64,000 bases of DNA from Citrus sinensis (Eukaryota; Streptophyta; Magnoliopsida; Sapindales; Rutaceae): contig NC_068559.1 of NCBI RefSeq assembly GCF_022201045.2, positions 1,302,001 through 1,366,000 on the forward strand, in the 5' to 3' direction. Below, in pieces: positions 23,757 to 37,000 of this stretch. Position numbers and translations under genes: made by a program. Each line of letters starts with the position of its first letter. The stretch's first letter is position 1. The notes under the pieces were generated by a model, which saw nothing but the letters and a program-made list of their open reading frames with translations, was not told the origin of the DNA and did not search any database.

Positions 23757-24185
23757 TAATGTTTATTTGGTATGACTTATTTAGTAGTTATAAGTATTTA
23801 TTCAATTTTATAAGTTCTTATCAAAATTTTTGTTGTTGTTTGGCTGTTCTTTAATAGAGTTTTTAAAAATTAAATAAGTTATTTTATCTCTATTTACAAA
23901 TATTTAAATTTTATACTTTTTGGTGTAGAGATTGAAATTTTTTTTTTAATGTTAAAATATCTAAAATATTTTCTACTTTTTTAATTATTTTTATTTTATT
24001 CTTTTCATAATAAATTTTTTAAAAACTTAACTATTAAAATAATTTTATAATTTTTAATAAAAACATTCATTGACAATCAAATAACTAAAAATTTTTAAAT
24101 AAAAATTTTATTTATAAATATTCTACTAACAAAACTTTATTTAAATAATCTCTACTTAAAAAATTATGCCAAACATATCCTTATA
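23757..24185. mobile_element. MITE-like element with inverted ends
   Basis: The left end (TTTATTTGGTATGACTTATT) and the reverse complement of the right end (TATGTTTGGCATAATTTTTT) match over about 35 bases with gaps. The interior is almost pure A/T and non-coding. The size of about 430 bp fits a MITE. No target-site duplication was resolved. Confidence 0.5.
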
Positions 24186-25144
24186 AAAATTTAATCATTC
24201 AAAGATGGATGGTGGCCTGGCCCTGGATTCAAGATTTGTCGTTTAGTATAATTTCTTATCTAATGGAACTTTGAGCATAAAAGTGAGGTTTTATGTGGAT
24301 ATTAAAGGGGTGTGAATAGCATTTCTCATAAGTTTTCTAAGCCCCTTGAAGGCCCGCCATTGGCCAATAATAACTCCCACCCGCAGGTCGCCGTTCAAGT
24401 CAACTCCTAGAAAAAAATTCCATTTTCGGGCTATAACAAAATTAGGGAAAAAGCCCAGGCCGGCTTGGTCCAGGCTTCCATGGATCAGGTTGGATATGAG
24501 CGAAAAATATAAAGTCCGTATAAATTGAATTTAGATAAAAATTTAAGAAAAAAGTAATTTATAATTAAAAATATATCAAATTAAAAAAATTCAAAATATT
24601 AGATTAATATACTTTTTTATACTAGTATTTGTAATTTATTATGTTTTGTTACTACTATCAAGCATAGGCTTTTTAATCTATAAATAAAAAAATGTATCAA
24701 ATTAAAAAAACTCAAAATATATATTATATTAATATATATTTTATATTAATAGTTTTGGTTTATTATATGGTGTTATTAATATTTTGTGTATTAAACTAGT
24801 ACAAGATTAACCATGTAAGATTGAAGAAAATCACCATTAAAATTTTAAATTTAAAATCTCCTTATTCAAAATTGGAAGTTTTATCTTTACTAACCTGTTT
24901 TTTTTTTTTTAACCACAAAAAAAATAAACCTCTCTATAGTTATAATATTGGGACCAAACTAATTTATTACTATGAGGATATTATAACTTAATAACAAATT
25001 ATTAATAGGGTATGTCAAAACTAATATATAAACTTTGATAAAATAAATATATATATACTTTTTTAAAAAATAATAAACGTTTCCCTATAGTTTTTCAAAT
25101 ATGCAAAGTTATCTTAAAATTCTTCAAATGTTTGCATTTTCTTT
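24186..25144. other. Intergenic, no gene seen
   Basis: Mostly AT-rich. A short GC-richer patch at 24340-24500 has an open frame without recognisable similarity. A near-duplicate phrase (TATCAAATTAAAAAAATTCAAAATAT) recurs at about 24573 and 24694. Confidence 0.35.
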
Positions 25145-25870
25145 ATGGTGCATTTACTAAATGATAATCGGAATGAGATAGTATAAGAATGGACTTGATT
25201 CAGAATGGGTTAGAATCGAAATAGAGAATAGAACTTAAACAAATTGTTTATCTTAGCTTTATGGATCGAAATCTGAATGAATTATATTATCATTAATGTG
25301 TTTACTTTAACTTGAAATCAAAATAAATTGTTGCAAGTTACTAAAATAACATTGGTTGATTATTGTTATTATTTATTATCACAATTTTGATTATTATTAT
25401 TATTCAAAATAACTATTGTTGTTAGTAATAATAATAATAATAATAATTTTAACAATAATTTTAAAAATAGCAACAACAATAATAATAATTGTTAAAATTA
25501 TTATTACTATTAATTTTATTATCATTGTTGTCATCATCATCATTATTATTAACAACAACAATTAAAATATAATAGTAATAACAATAACAATAATATAATA
25601 ATATGATATAATAATATTTTATTTGAAGACAAAAGTGGAATTATAAAATTTAGGTGAGGTAAATTGGAGAGTTCAAATAATAGGAACTTGATTCCCTGCC
25701 CCTTATGGAAAACCATAAGGGGTAGGGAATCAAGTTTCTATTCCGTATTATCAAAAACACGTGGGCCTTATGTGTTTCATTCTTATTCTCACATTTATTT
25801 TAATAAATAAACGCCATTAATTGTTATCATTCCGAATTCTTATTCTCAATCTAGCAAATTAATGCGCCAT
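25145..25870. mobile_element. Probable MITE containing a long palindrome
   Basis: The left end (GGTGCATTTACTAAATGATA, then GGAATGAGA) and the reverse complement of sequence near 25780-25830 (GGCGTTTATTTATTAAAATA, then TGAGAATAAGAATG) are related inverted ends. The centre is an ATT/AAC simple repeat (25370-25610). A near-perfect hairpin with 30-base arms lies at 25679-25742. No coding capacity. Boundaries are approximate. Confidence 0.45.
25679..25742. repeat. Inverted repeat, 30-bp arms, 4-nt loop
   Basis: Arms 25679-25708 and 25713-25742 are reverse complements with two G/A differences. Each would be a G-U pair in RNA, so a transcript would fold end to end. The core is GATTCCCTGCCCCTTATGG, loop AAAA, then the inverse. 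It lies inside the probable MITE. Confidence 0.95.
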
Positions 25871-26639
25871 TAATGTTTTTTTCTCATTTTCTTATTGCAT
25901 GTGGATACAAGTTCTTTTATTGTAACATAACGTACATTTTTTTTGCAATATATCGATAATTATTATTATATGGAGGAAAATTCGTTAAGATGATATGTAG
26001 AAAAATTATGACTTTTTCATAAAGTGGAGTTTATTTTTATTTAAACTGATATAGATTGGGACTAAACATATTTTATAAATACGTTGAGGTTATTCGTATA
26101 TAGAATATTACTATAGAGAGATTTTACTATATATTTTCAATAATTACTGAAACCAATAACATGTCCAAAATAACTTGAAGAAGGAGGTAGATAAATGATA
26201 AAATTATAGAAATGTCCCAAAATTTTGTCTAGTTTACAAAGTATCTCAGCTTAAATTCTTCTTCTTCTACCAATTTTTTTTTCTTTTTAGCCATAAAGAG
26301 CATTTTAGACAATAATATATCTCTAAATATAATGTCAAACTAACTATACCCATTTAGTGTAGTAAACGAGAGTCTACAATGATGATCAACAAGGTCGATA
26401 TTGCTGTCTATTGTCTAATGTGGTCAGGTTGATAGTGTCAGACTGATCTTGAAAACATTATAATGTCACATTGTTCTTGTAGACATTATTGCTCAAAATC
26501 CTTATTTTAGCAACAACATATTAATAAATTTTTAAGTTAGGTCATTTTTATAAGTTGACCATAGTTTGGGCTATTTCTGTTAAACTTGCTACATTTTATT
26601 TTATTTTTAACTTTTATTCATTTAATTTCCGTAGATATA
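25871..26639. other. Intergenic, no gene seen
   Basis: AT-rich DNA without a supported gene or repeat family. Confidence 0.4.
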
Positions 26640-27592
26640 GGTCTCATTTGGAATTGAGGTTGAAACTCAATAAACTGCTTATTTTATAATTTGTGACAAA
26701 AATAATATTTGGTAAATTTTGTAAAAGTTGGTTATTTCATAGTTTTTTCTATTTTGACATTAATTTTTAAAAGCAGATAGAGAGTTACTTTTCATAAGCA
26801 GCTTATTAAATAAACTATTATGCTTTTTTAAAGTTTATATTATAACCTTAATATTTTAAAAAATAATTAAGTCTTATTTTCCTATGCACCGTAATATTAA
26901 ACCATTAGATACCGTATCACCACCACAATCAAATTACCACCACAACTACTGTATATTCCTTCTAATATCAAAGTTTTGATTTAGTAAGTTCATATTTTTT
27001 TATATTTTATTGTATTCTCTATTATAAGGTTCAAAAAGGCTTGCATATAATTATGTAAATTTTTTTGAACTTTGAACAATTTCACATGAAAATTGACCAT
27101 AACTTTTAAAATTAATTTCATAACCATGGCTTTTAATATTCAATCTATTTATATATTTTTTTATATAGTTATAGTGTTTATTGCATCAAGTTTAATATGA
27201 ATGTATTGTATATTACTTTTCTATTTTTATCTAGATTATGTATTACTATGAATTTTTATCATATTTTATATAACAAATTTATTGAGTTTTTTTTTACTTT
27301 AGTAATTTTAGGTAATTTAAAAAGAAAAAGGCATGTCCAAACATCATTAAATATACTCCAAAAAGATAAAAGGTAATTTAAATTTATGTCTATTTTGATC
27401 ATTATATAATAAAATAATATATTTATAATAAAATTTAACAAACGCATGTACACTGCTTTTTAAATTCACAGTAACCACAACAACACAATTTATCAAACAC
27501 TAAATTACTTTTTTAATTAACTACTTATTATATCTATACAGTAAAAATAACTTATTTAATCAGTAACCGTAGTCCCAAACATGCCCATAATA
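26640..27592. mobile_element. MITE-like element, about 950 bp
   Basis: The left end reads TAGGTCTCATTTGGAATTGA followed by ACTGCTTATTTTATAA and ATATTTGGTAAATT. The reverse complement of the right end (near 27592-27470) reads GGGCATGTTTGGGACTACGG followed by AAATAAGTTATTTTTA and TTTGATAAATTGTG. The motif order is shared and inverted, as in terminal inverted repeats. The interior is AT-rich and non-coding. Confidence 0.5.
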
Positions 27593-28029
27593 AATTCACA
27601 TATATAGTTAAGACCGCAATACGTAATCATAACTAAAGCACAGAGTTAAGAACTAAATCATATAAGGTCATAAACATCCGATTCGGATCCAACCCGAAAA
27701 CCCGGCGCCTATAAAAAAAAACCTAAAGCCACTATATGCGCACATCACACTAAGGCACATTTTAACACGTCCCCTCCTCTCCTCTCTCCCTCGGCCCGAT
27801 TTTTTTCTTTTTTAAAAATTCATTTCACTTTCTTTTCCTCTTCGCTTCTTCTTCTTCTTCGTGCTGCGAAGTGCCTTAAGATAAGATCTCATTCTATTTT
27901 ATCTCTCTAGATCTCTCGTCTAGGTTTTAATTGCTGCCGTAGATCTCGCAGCGATTTGAATCTCTCTTGTAATAGGATTGAATTGAATTGAATCTCCACC
28001 GTAGATCTCTCCCGATCTGATCCCAAATC
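27593..28029 (+). promoter_or_regulatory. Clathrin heavy chain promoter and 5' UTR
   Basis: CTATAAAAAA at 27709-27718 is a likely TATA box, which puts transcription start near 27740. The expected leader has pyrimidine-rich tracts (TCCTCTCCTCTCTCCCTC; CTTCTTCTTCTTCTTC), a common trait of highly expressed plant genes. No upstream intron is obvious. Confidence 0.5.
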
Positions 28030-31000
28030 ATGGCTGCTGCCAACGCGCCGATCTCCATGAAGGAGGTCTTAACCGTAAGCGCCTGTTTCACTTCAACTCC
28101 CTCTTTTATTTTGATCACTTAGTATTCGTAAACAATTAAGGATTCACCCCAGTTTTAGTTTTGTCTAATTATTACAATCACACGAAATTTAACAATTATT
28201 TCTGGTTAAATTTCACGTTAAGTTGATTAATTGTTATAGCTCAGCTCAATTAGTTCGTGCTTAAGTGTTAATAGATCTATGGCCAATTGTATAGGTTCAG
28301 ATCTGTATTTGATGTGTTTATTTAATGTTTTATGTTGCTTAGAATTTCGAGTGGCTAATTTCTTATGATCTGATGTGTGTGTGACTGCAGTTGCCAAGTG
28401 TCGGGATTAATCCGCAATTTATTACTTTCACGAATGTTACGATGGAATCTGATAAGTACATATGTGTTCGAGAAACTGCTCCACAGAATAGTGTTGTGAT
28501 TATTGATATGAATCAGCCGATGCAGCCGTTGAGGCGGCCTATCACGGCTGACTCAGCACTTATGAATCCCAATTCAAGAATTCTTGCTTTGAAAGGTATG
28601 ATTTAATAATTCACATTGTTTTCAGCTTTAATGTGTCAGAATAATTCTCATTGCATGTAGTTCTTGTTACTATGTTAACTTACAGTGCATTTGGTCTCTC
28701 ATGCCATGGGATCAGAGCCAGTTCTTAGTTTTTAGTACATCTTTGGAGAGAAGTACATATGTATCAAGTGTATAGCATTCATTTTCCTGAAAGCTCTTGT
28801 TGTTATATGTGTACAAGTTATTTTGTTTGAATGCAAGCTTTTCTGGATCAAATTTACAAAAACTTTAAATTTGACCTGCTGTGTCATGTTTGCAGTGGTA
28901 TTATTACAATAATTTAGTTTAAATTATCATAATATTTTGAGATCTCTTTTGTTATTTGTTGTAGGAATCTAATTTTTTTCTAGTTTACATCTTTTAACAA
29001 TAGTTAAGGCATATGAGCGGTGAGTTTGATTTTATGAGTTGCATCAACATTAATGAACTGAATATTTCATTGTTTTTATTACCACTTGTTTGTTTAGCAG
29101 ATAAAGACCTTCCTTAGATGGGAGAATCGTAGACCTTAGATGGGAAAATCATAGATGATTGGTTTTCTGAAAGTAGGTGGAATATATGTGTAAGGTTCTT
29201 TTGGCCATTATGAGGACACTGTCAAAAAGAATTTACTGTGTATATACAGTGGAACTATCATCATAATTGCCAAAGCAGTTATGCCAATGGTGTTAGTGTT
29301 TTTTATGAATATTTATTCAATCTCCATTTCTTGTGTTCTGATAATTACTTGTTCTTAAAGGAGCTAGTACGCGTAAGATGCTGATTAAGGAATTCCTTAA
29401 TGTATTTTTGGTAAAAATCAGTTTTTCTTGAGATATTTTGAGGTTCATACTGCTATGTTGTATTGAACTTTTAAGTTCCTTCATTATGTTTATAGATACT
29501 TCCTGCTCATGAACGGTGACATTGTTTTGTAGCACAACTCCCTGGAACCACTCAGGATCACTTGCAAATATTTAACATTGAGCTGAAAGCAAAAATCAAA
29601 TCGCATCAGATGTCTGAGCAGGTGAGACCTTTGTTTCATTAAAGCAACTTTGGTACTTGTTCAAAATTCAAGTAATTTACATTAAGCTTAAACAAAATAC
29701 GCACATTTCATGTGCAGGTGGTCTTTTGGAAGTGGATTAGCCCAAAGATGTTGGGAGTTGTCACTCAAACTTCAGTGTATCATTGGTCAATTGAAGGTAA
29801 TATGTCTTTCTCTAGCATTATTAAGGATAACTTAGCTCTATCCTTACTGTTTCTGTTCCATGGATATTTATACTGCTAGTTTTGTTTCCTGCAATTTTTG
29901 CCGGTGTATGAATCTCAACCATTGTTCTATGCAGGTGATTCTGAACCAGTCAAGATGTTTGATAGAACTGCTAATTTGACAAATAATCAGATAATTAACT
30001 ACAAATGTGACCCTACTGAAAAATGGTTGGTTTTGATTGGAATTGCTCCTGGTTCAGCTGAGGTATGTTATACGGATTGATGCTATCTTAAGTTTGTTGC
30101 ATTCAAGGATGTGGTATACATTTTCTCTGAAAGAATATCAAGAAGTTCCCTTCTTAGCCGAATCTTGTTATATGGTACATAAATATAATAAAACATGATA
30201 TGAGCATACTACATATGTAATTGAGGCAACCTGGGGCCATCTTCTGTCCCTTTTGACCTATGAACTGCTCTCACTCCACTGCTGCATCTGTAGTTCAGGG
30301 TTCATTTTCCCCTGCCATCACACACCCACACATGCTCCTGCACAAATTCTAACTTTTTTTTTAAAGAAAAGAAAGAAAGCATAATCTGTTCAACTATGCT
30401 CTGTAATGTGGTTGAACCATCCTGTCTCGTATGTTAAAGTGCTTAAATTTGGCCTTTAAATGTCATTTATGAGTGGTTGTGTTTTTTTATGTTTTCTTTC
30501 CAATTTTATAATTTGTTAGTTATAGCTCATTATATGGCCAAATGTAGAATTATTTTCTCAACCGTATGGTGTTTCACTGTTGATTTTGTTGTCCTACTAT
30601 GTTTTATAGAGGCCACAATTGGTTAAAGGGAACATGCAACTTTTTTCAGTGGATCAACAGCGTAGTCAAGCTCTTGAAGCCCATGCTGCATCATTTGCCC
30701 AATTCAAGGTTGGGTTTTCTGTGCTAAAAACATTCCTCATATTTGATATTATATAAACTTCTTTGTGTTCCATTGAGGATGAAGGTATTCTTTGATTTGT
30801 CTTGCGCAGGTTCCTGGGAATGAGAATCCTTCTGTTCTTATTTCCTTTGCGACAAAGTCTTTCAATGCTGGGCAGGTTACATCAAAGCTGCATGTTATCG
30901 AGCTTGGTGCGCAGCCAGGAAAGCCATCTTTTACAAAGAAGCAAGCAGATCTTTTCTTTCCTCCTGATTTTGCTGATGATTTTCCAGTGGCAATGCAGGT

Positions 31001-34000
31001 ACAGTTGATGCTGATATTATACAATGTTTAAGAAATTGCAATATAAAAATTGACTCAAGAATTTGTTATCTGGTAGATATCGCACAAATATGGTTTGATT
31101 TATGTTATCACCAAGCTTGGATTGCTATTTGTTTACGATTTGGAGACGGCTGCGGCAGTGTACCGAAACAGAATTAGTCCAGATCCAATATTTTTGACAT
31201 CTGAAGCTTCTTCGCTGGGAGGTTTTTATGCCATCAACAGGCGAGGCCAGGTGTTACTGGCAACAGTTAATGAAGCAACAATAGTGCCTTTTGTTAGTGG
31301 CCAAGTAAGTGGATAAGCTTGCTTTTCTTTTTCCATGCCCCTGGTTTTGGGATAATTGTTTTACAAATTTGATCTGGTTGTTGTTTTTCTTAGTTGAACA
31401 ATCTTGAACTAGCAGTCAATCTGGCCAAAAGAGGAAACCTTCCTGGTGCAGAGAATCTGGTGAGTTCATATTTTTGTTTTAATGCATCTTCATTTTACTT
31501 AATTACTTTCTTACTCTCATGTGTACTCAGAACTTGGTGACATGCTGTCTTGGCCTTTTCAGGTTGTCCAGCGGTTCCAAGAACTGTTTGCTCAGACAAA
31601 GTATAAAGAGGCAGCTGAGCTTGCTGCAGAATCTCCACAAGGACTCCTCCGCACACCAGATACAGTTGCCAAATTTCAGGTTTTCTTTTATTTTTGCAAT
31701 TTAAGTATTTTGCAGTGTTAATTTTGCTAGTATCAAGCTGAACTGTTTATTCCAGACGTTTTAATGACATGAAAGTGGCAGTAATGAATTAATCCTGTCC
31801 ATCTTCACTATTGCAGAGTGTTCCTGTGCAAGCTGGGCAGACTCCACCTTTGTTGCAGTACTTTGGGACACTTTTGACAAGGGGAAAGCTCAATGCTTTT
31901 GAGTCATTGGAATTATCTCGCCTAGTTGTGAACCAGAACAAAAAGAATCTTTTGGAAAACTGGCTAGCAGAGGACAAGTTGGAATGTAGTGAGGAACTTG
32001 GAGACCTTGTGAAGGTTTGACTTGAAACTTCATATTGAAAATTAATTTGTTTTTATAGACCTAGTTTTTGTTTTTGCGTTGGATATGAATACGGGACTAT
32101 TTAATTTGAGACATTAAAGTCATTTGGCTTATGCAAACTCTATTAAGGAGAAAAATATTGCACAGTCATGTGCATTAGGGTAACATAATGAGCAAATTCA
32201 GTGCTGTCAAAGAAGTCAAGTTTATCTAAATCTGCCATTATAAATTACAGTTAACGACTAAGTATTTTTCTAGGATGAATGAGCCATCTGAATATGTATT
32301 ATAGTAGTAAATGCATTGACTATCTTTTAACAATGGCAAAGAAGTCAATTAAACAGAATTTTAGATTTGGTTACCTCAAATAGTCCATTTCAGAACATAT
32401 TTAATGTGACTCAGGGTTGGACTTTAAGAGAGCTGACTACTTTATGGATAATGTAATAAAAAATGAAATATTCTGTGGATTATGGTAATTTAAAAATTGT
32501 GTTTTTGACTGGAAAACAATTTTTAGGACATATTCGATCTATATGGCACCAGAGAGTTGAATATCTTTTTCATTGTGGGCAACATATGATGGTCTAGATC
32601 TTTCAATTGACCCGAGCGTCTATTTGCAAATTCTGTCTAATTTGATTTTTTTTTTCCATTTGGGTATGGCAGACTGTGGATAATGATCTTGCACTGAAAA
32701 TATATATTAAAGCTAGGGCAACCCCAAAAGTTGTTGCAGCTTTTGCAGAGAGGAGGGAGTTTGACAAAATTTTGATTTACTCAAAGCAGGTAATTTACAG
32801 ACCACTTGGGTTGTGACAATCTCACATTTTTTCTGTTGTAGATTTTGATATGTTGGTCATGAAGAGTGAGAGTGCATTAATGTTTGCCTTATTGTTTTAG
32901 GTTGGGTATACACCTGATTATTTATTCCTTCTGCAAACAATTCTCCGAACAGATCCTCAGGTATGTTGAAGTTCTTGAAGACTGAAATATAAAAATTATC
33001 ACATTTATTAATATCATGCGTTAAAATTCTATATCTTTTATTTGGCTGGCCACCTGAGTTCTAATCCTAGGGAGGTAGGAGGATAAAAAAAATCAATTTG
33101 GGCATTGCCTACCCTCCTTTTTTTTTTAAAAAAAAATCATAATCTGTCGGATATTCTCTTTGAATTATCTTTTCTTATGATGTTTCCCATGTAATTAAAG
33201 TAGGCATTTTATGTTTGCCTTCAAATCTTATCTGAAACAATGCAATTTCATGAAAAATGAACTATTAAACAAGGTCTAACTGTGATATTTTTTATTTCAG
33301 GGAGCTGTTAACTTTGCATTAATGATGTCCCAAATGGAGGGAGGTTGTCCGGTTGATTACAATACGATTACTGATCTGTTTCTTCAGGTTTGAATGCTTT
33401 CCCTGTGCTTCTCTTAGCTGCTTTGTATTGTCCCTGCTCTACATACGTTGCTGAATTTGCTTATTAATCCTTTAATATGCATCGTAATGCATGGAACTTT
33501 GTTCATGTTGTTACAAAATGCAAATTACCTGACTATGTTTTTTGTAATTTTAATGTCTTTGACTTTTTCAGAGGAACTTGATCCGCGAAGCAACAGCCTT
33601 TCTGTTGGATGTTTTAAAGCCAAATCTACCAGAACATGGTTTTCTTCAGACAAAGGTTCTTTAATTATTTATTTGTTGATATATTTGGTTGACTTTGGGG
33701 ATGCAATATATATCTTTACTCATGCTCAGTTATATTATATTCTTTCATATGCAGGTGCTGGAGATCAATCTCGTAACTTTTCCAAATGTAGCTGATGCTA
33801 TTTTGGCCAATGGAATGTTCAGCCACTATGATCGTCCTCGAATTGCCCAACTTTGTGAAAAAGCTGGTCTTTATATGAGAGCTCTGCAAGTAATACAGAT
33901 TCATGCAATGTCTATTTAATTTTCTTTTCTGTTATCCATTATTACCTCGATTAATTTATAACAATTTTTGCAGCATTACACAGAATTACCAGATATTAAG

Positions 34001-37000
34001 CGTGTCATTGTAAATACACATGCAATTGAGCCACAGGTACATATGTCAAATGCTGTTCTCATGATTGTAGTAACTAGTTAGGGTCGTATAATTGTTAACT
34101 AGTATGTGGTTTTTGCAGTCGCTGGTTGAGTTTTTTGGTACTCTTTCAAGAGAATGGGCTTTGGAGTGCATGAAGGACCTTTTACTCGTTAACCTAAGGG
34201 GCAACCTTCAGATAATTGTGCAGGTATGCAATGTTGTGTGGGGTATATATCGGTAGTGGGTGTCATATTTACCGAGCTAGAGCTAACTGATATATGTCTT
34301 GCAGACTGCCAAGGAATACTGCGAGCAGTTGGGCGTTGAGGCTTGCATTAAACTTTTTGAGCAATTCAAGTCATATGAAGGGCTGTACTTTTTCCTGGGT
34401 TCATACTTGAGTTCCAGGCAAGGAATCTCTACTTTTAGTTTGTTACTGATAATGTTTATTAATGTTAGTTTCGAATCTGATTTTGTTTGGATTATTTGAC
34501 AGTGAGGATCCTGACATACACTTCAAATACATAGAGGCAGCTGCTAAAACCGGACAAATAAAAGAGGTGGAACGAGTGACAAGAGAATCAAATTTTTACG
34601 ACCCTGAAAAGACCAAGAACTTTTTGATGGAAGCCAAGCTTCCTGATGCCAGGCCTCTGATTAATGTCTGTGACCGATTTGGTTTTGTTCCAGATCTCAC
34701 ACATTACCTCTACACGAACAACATGCTTCGCTACATTGAAGGTTATGTTCAGAAGGTGTGAGATCGGTCCCTTTATACTCATATCGAGCATTTATCATTA
34801 CATGTGATAGTCTTCATTTTGAGTTTTTGAAATTGTGTTTCCTTTTATAGGTGAACCCAGGGAATGCTCCCTTAGTTGTAGGACAGCTGTTAGATGATGA
34901 ATGCCCTGAAGATTTTATTAAGGGCCTCATTCTTTCTGTCCGTTCTTTGCTTCCGGTTGAGCCCCTGGTTGAAGAATGTGAGAAGAGGTAGTTCCCATTC
35001 TATTCTCCTTTCCTTCTAATTGTAGAAGTTCCTTCATCTTACTCATGTTGATCGATTTCAGGAATCGGCTTCGTTTGCTCACTCAGTTCTTGGAGCATCT
35101 TGTTAGTGAAGGAAGCCAAGATGTTCATGTCCACAATGCTCTGGGTAAAATTATTATTGACAGCAATAACAATCCAGAGCACTTCCTTACCACTAATCCT
35201 TACTATGATTCCCGAGTGGTGGGTAAATATTGTGAGAAACGTGATCCAACCCTGGCTGTTGTGGCTTACCGTAGGGGACAATGTGATGATGAACTCATCA
35301 ATGTCACCAATAAGAACTCACTGTTCAAACTACAAGCCAGGTTTGTGAACTGCTTATCTCTATATTTGGTTGTGTGTAGGGTTTTCTGGTGCTTTGCAGG
35401 CTTATGAAATCATCTTTTGGTTACAGATATGTGGTTGAGAGAATGGATGCGGATCTATGGGAGAAGGTTCTTACCCCTGAAAATGAGTATAGAAGACAGC
35501 TCATTGATCAAGTTGTATCTACTGCTTTGCCAGAAAGCAAGAGTCCAGAACAAGTTTCTGCAGCTGTTAAAGCTTTCATGACTGCTGATCTGCCCCATGA
35601 ACTAATTGAACTTCTTGAAAAAATTGTGCTGCAAAACTCTGCCTTCAGTGGGAACTTCAACTTGCAAAACCTGCTTATCTTGACAGCTATTAAGGCTGAT
35701 CCATCTAGAGTCATGGATTATGTTAATAGACTAGATAACTTTGATGGACCTGCTGTTGGGGAAGTGGCTGTTGAAGCTCAACTATATGAGGAAGCATTTG
35801 CTATTTTCAAGAAGTTCAACTTGAATGTTCAGGCTGTCAATGTCTTGTTGGATAACATCCGAAGTATTGAACGGGCTGTGGAGTTTGCATTCCGTGTTGA
35901 AGAAGATGCAGTTTGGAGCCAGGTAGCAAAGGCTCAACTGAGGGAGGGGCTGGTGAGCGATGCAATTGAGTCATTTATCCGTGCTGATGATGCTACTCAA
36001 TTCCTGGATGTTATTCGTGCTGCCGAGGATGCAGATGTCTACCATGACTTAGTGAGATACCTTCTTATGGTCAGGCAAAAGGTAAAAGAGCCGAAGGTGG
36101 ATAGTGAGCTCATTTATGCATATGCAAAGATTGATAGGCTGGGTGATATTGAGGAATTTATTCTCATGCCGAATGTTGCTAATCTCCAAAATGTTGGTGA
36201 TCGCTTGTATGATGACACCCTCTACGAGGCTGCAAAAATAATATACGCATTTATATCTAACTGGGCAAAGTTGGCCGTCACACTTGTGAAGCTGAAACAG
36301 TTTCAAGGTGCTGTCGATGCGGCACGGAAAGCCAACAGTGCAAAGACATGGAAAGAAGTTTGCTTTGCATGTGTTGATGCTGAGGAGTTCCGTTTGGCTC
36401 AGATATGTGGTCTCAACATTATTGTACAGGTATTAATTTTCAAATGCTCACCTCGAAGTTTATCCTCAGATATGTTTTTCTTTTTAGGTCTACTGGCATG
36501 AATTTAATTTTGCAAGTTAAGTGTTAAGCCCTTTGGGCCATAAAGACTTGATGCAAAGTTACACTGTCTAGTACATATTTACTATCTGGATCTAGTTCTA
36601 TTCAGAGCAAAATTCGGAAAGTTATTCTCTATTGTTCTTATTAGTAAGTACTATATACATTATATACATTATCTCAACATCTTCCATTGTGAGTCTGTAG
36701 GTGGATGACCTGGAAGAAGTCAGTGAATATTACCAGAACAGAGGATACTTCAATGAATTAATCTCTCTCATGGAGAGTGGTTTGGGATTAGAACGTGCAC
36801 ATATGGGTATTTTCACCGAGTTGGGAGTTCTTTATGCCAGATATCGTTATGAGAAGCTTATGGAGCACATCAAATTGTTTTCCACCCGCCTTAATATCCC
36901 CAAGCTTATTCGTGCTTGTGATGAGCAGCAGCACTGGAAGGAACTCACCTATTTGTATATCCAGTATGATGAGTTTGATAATGCAGCAACTACCATTATG

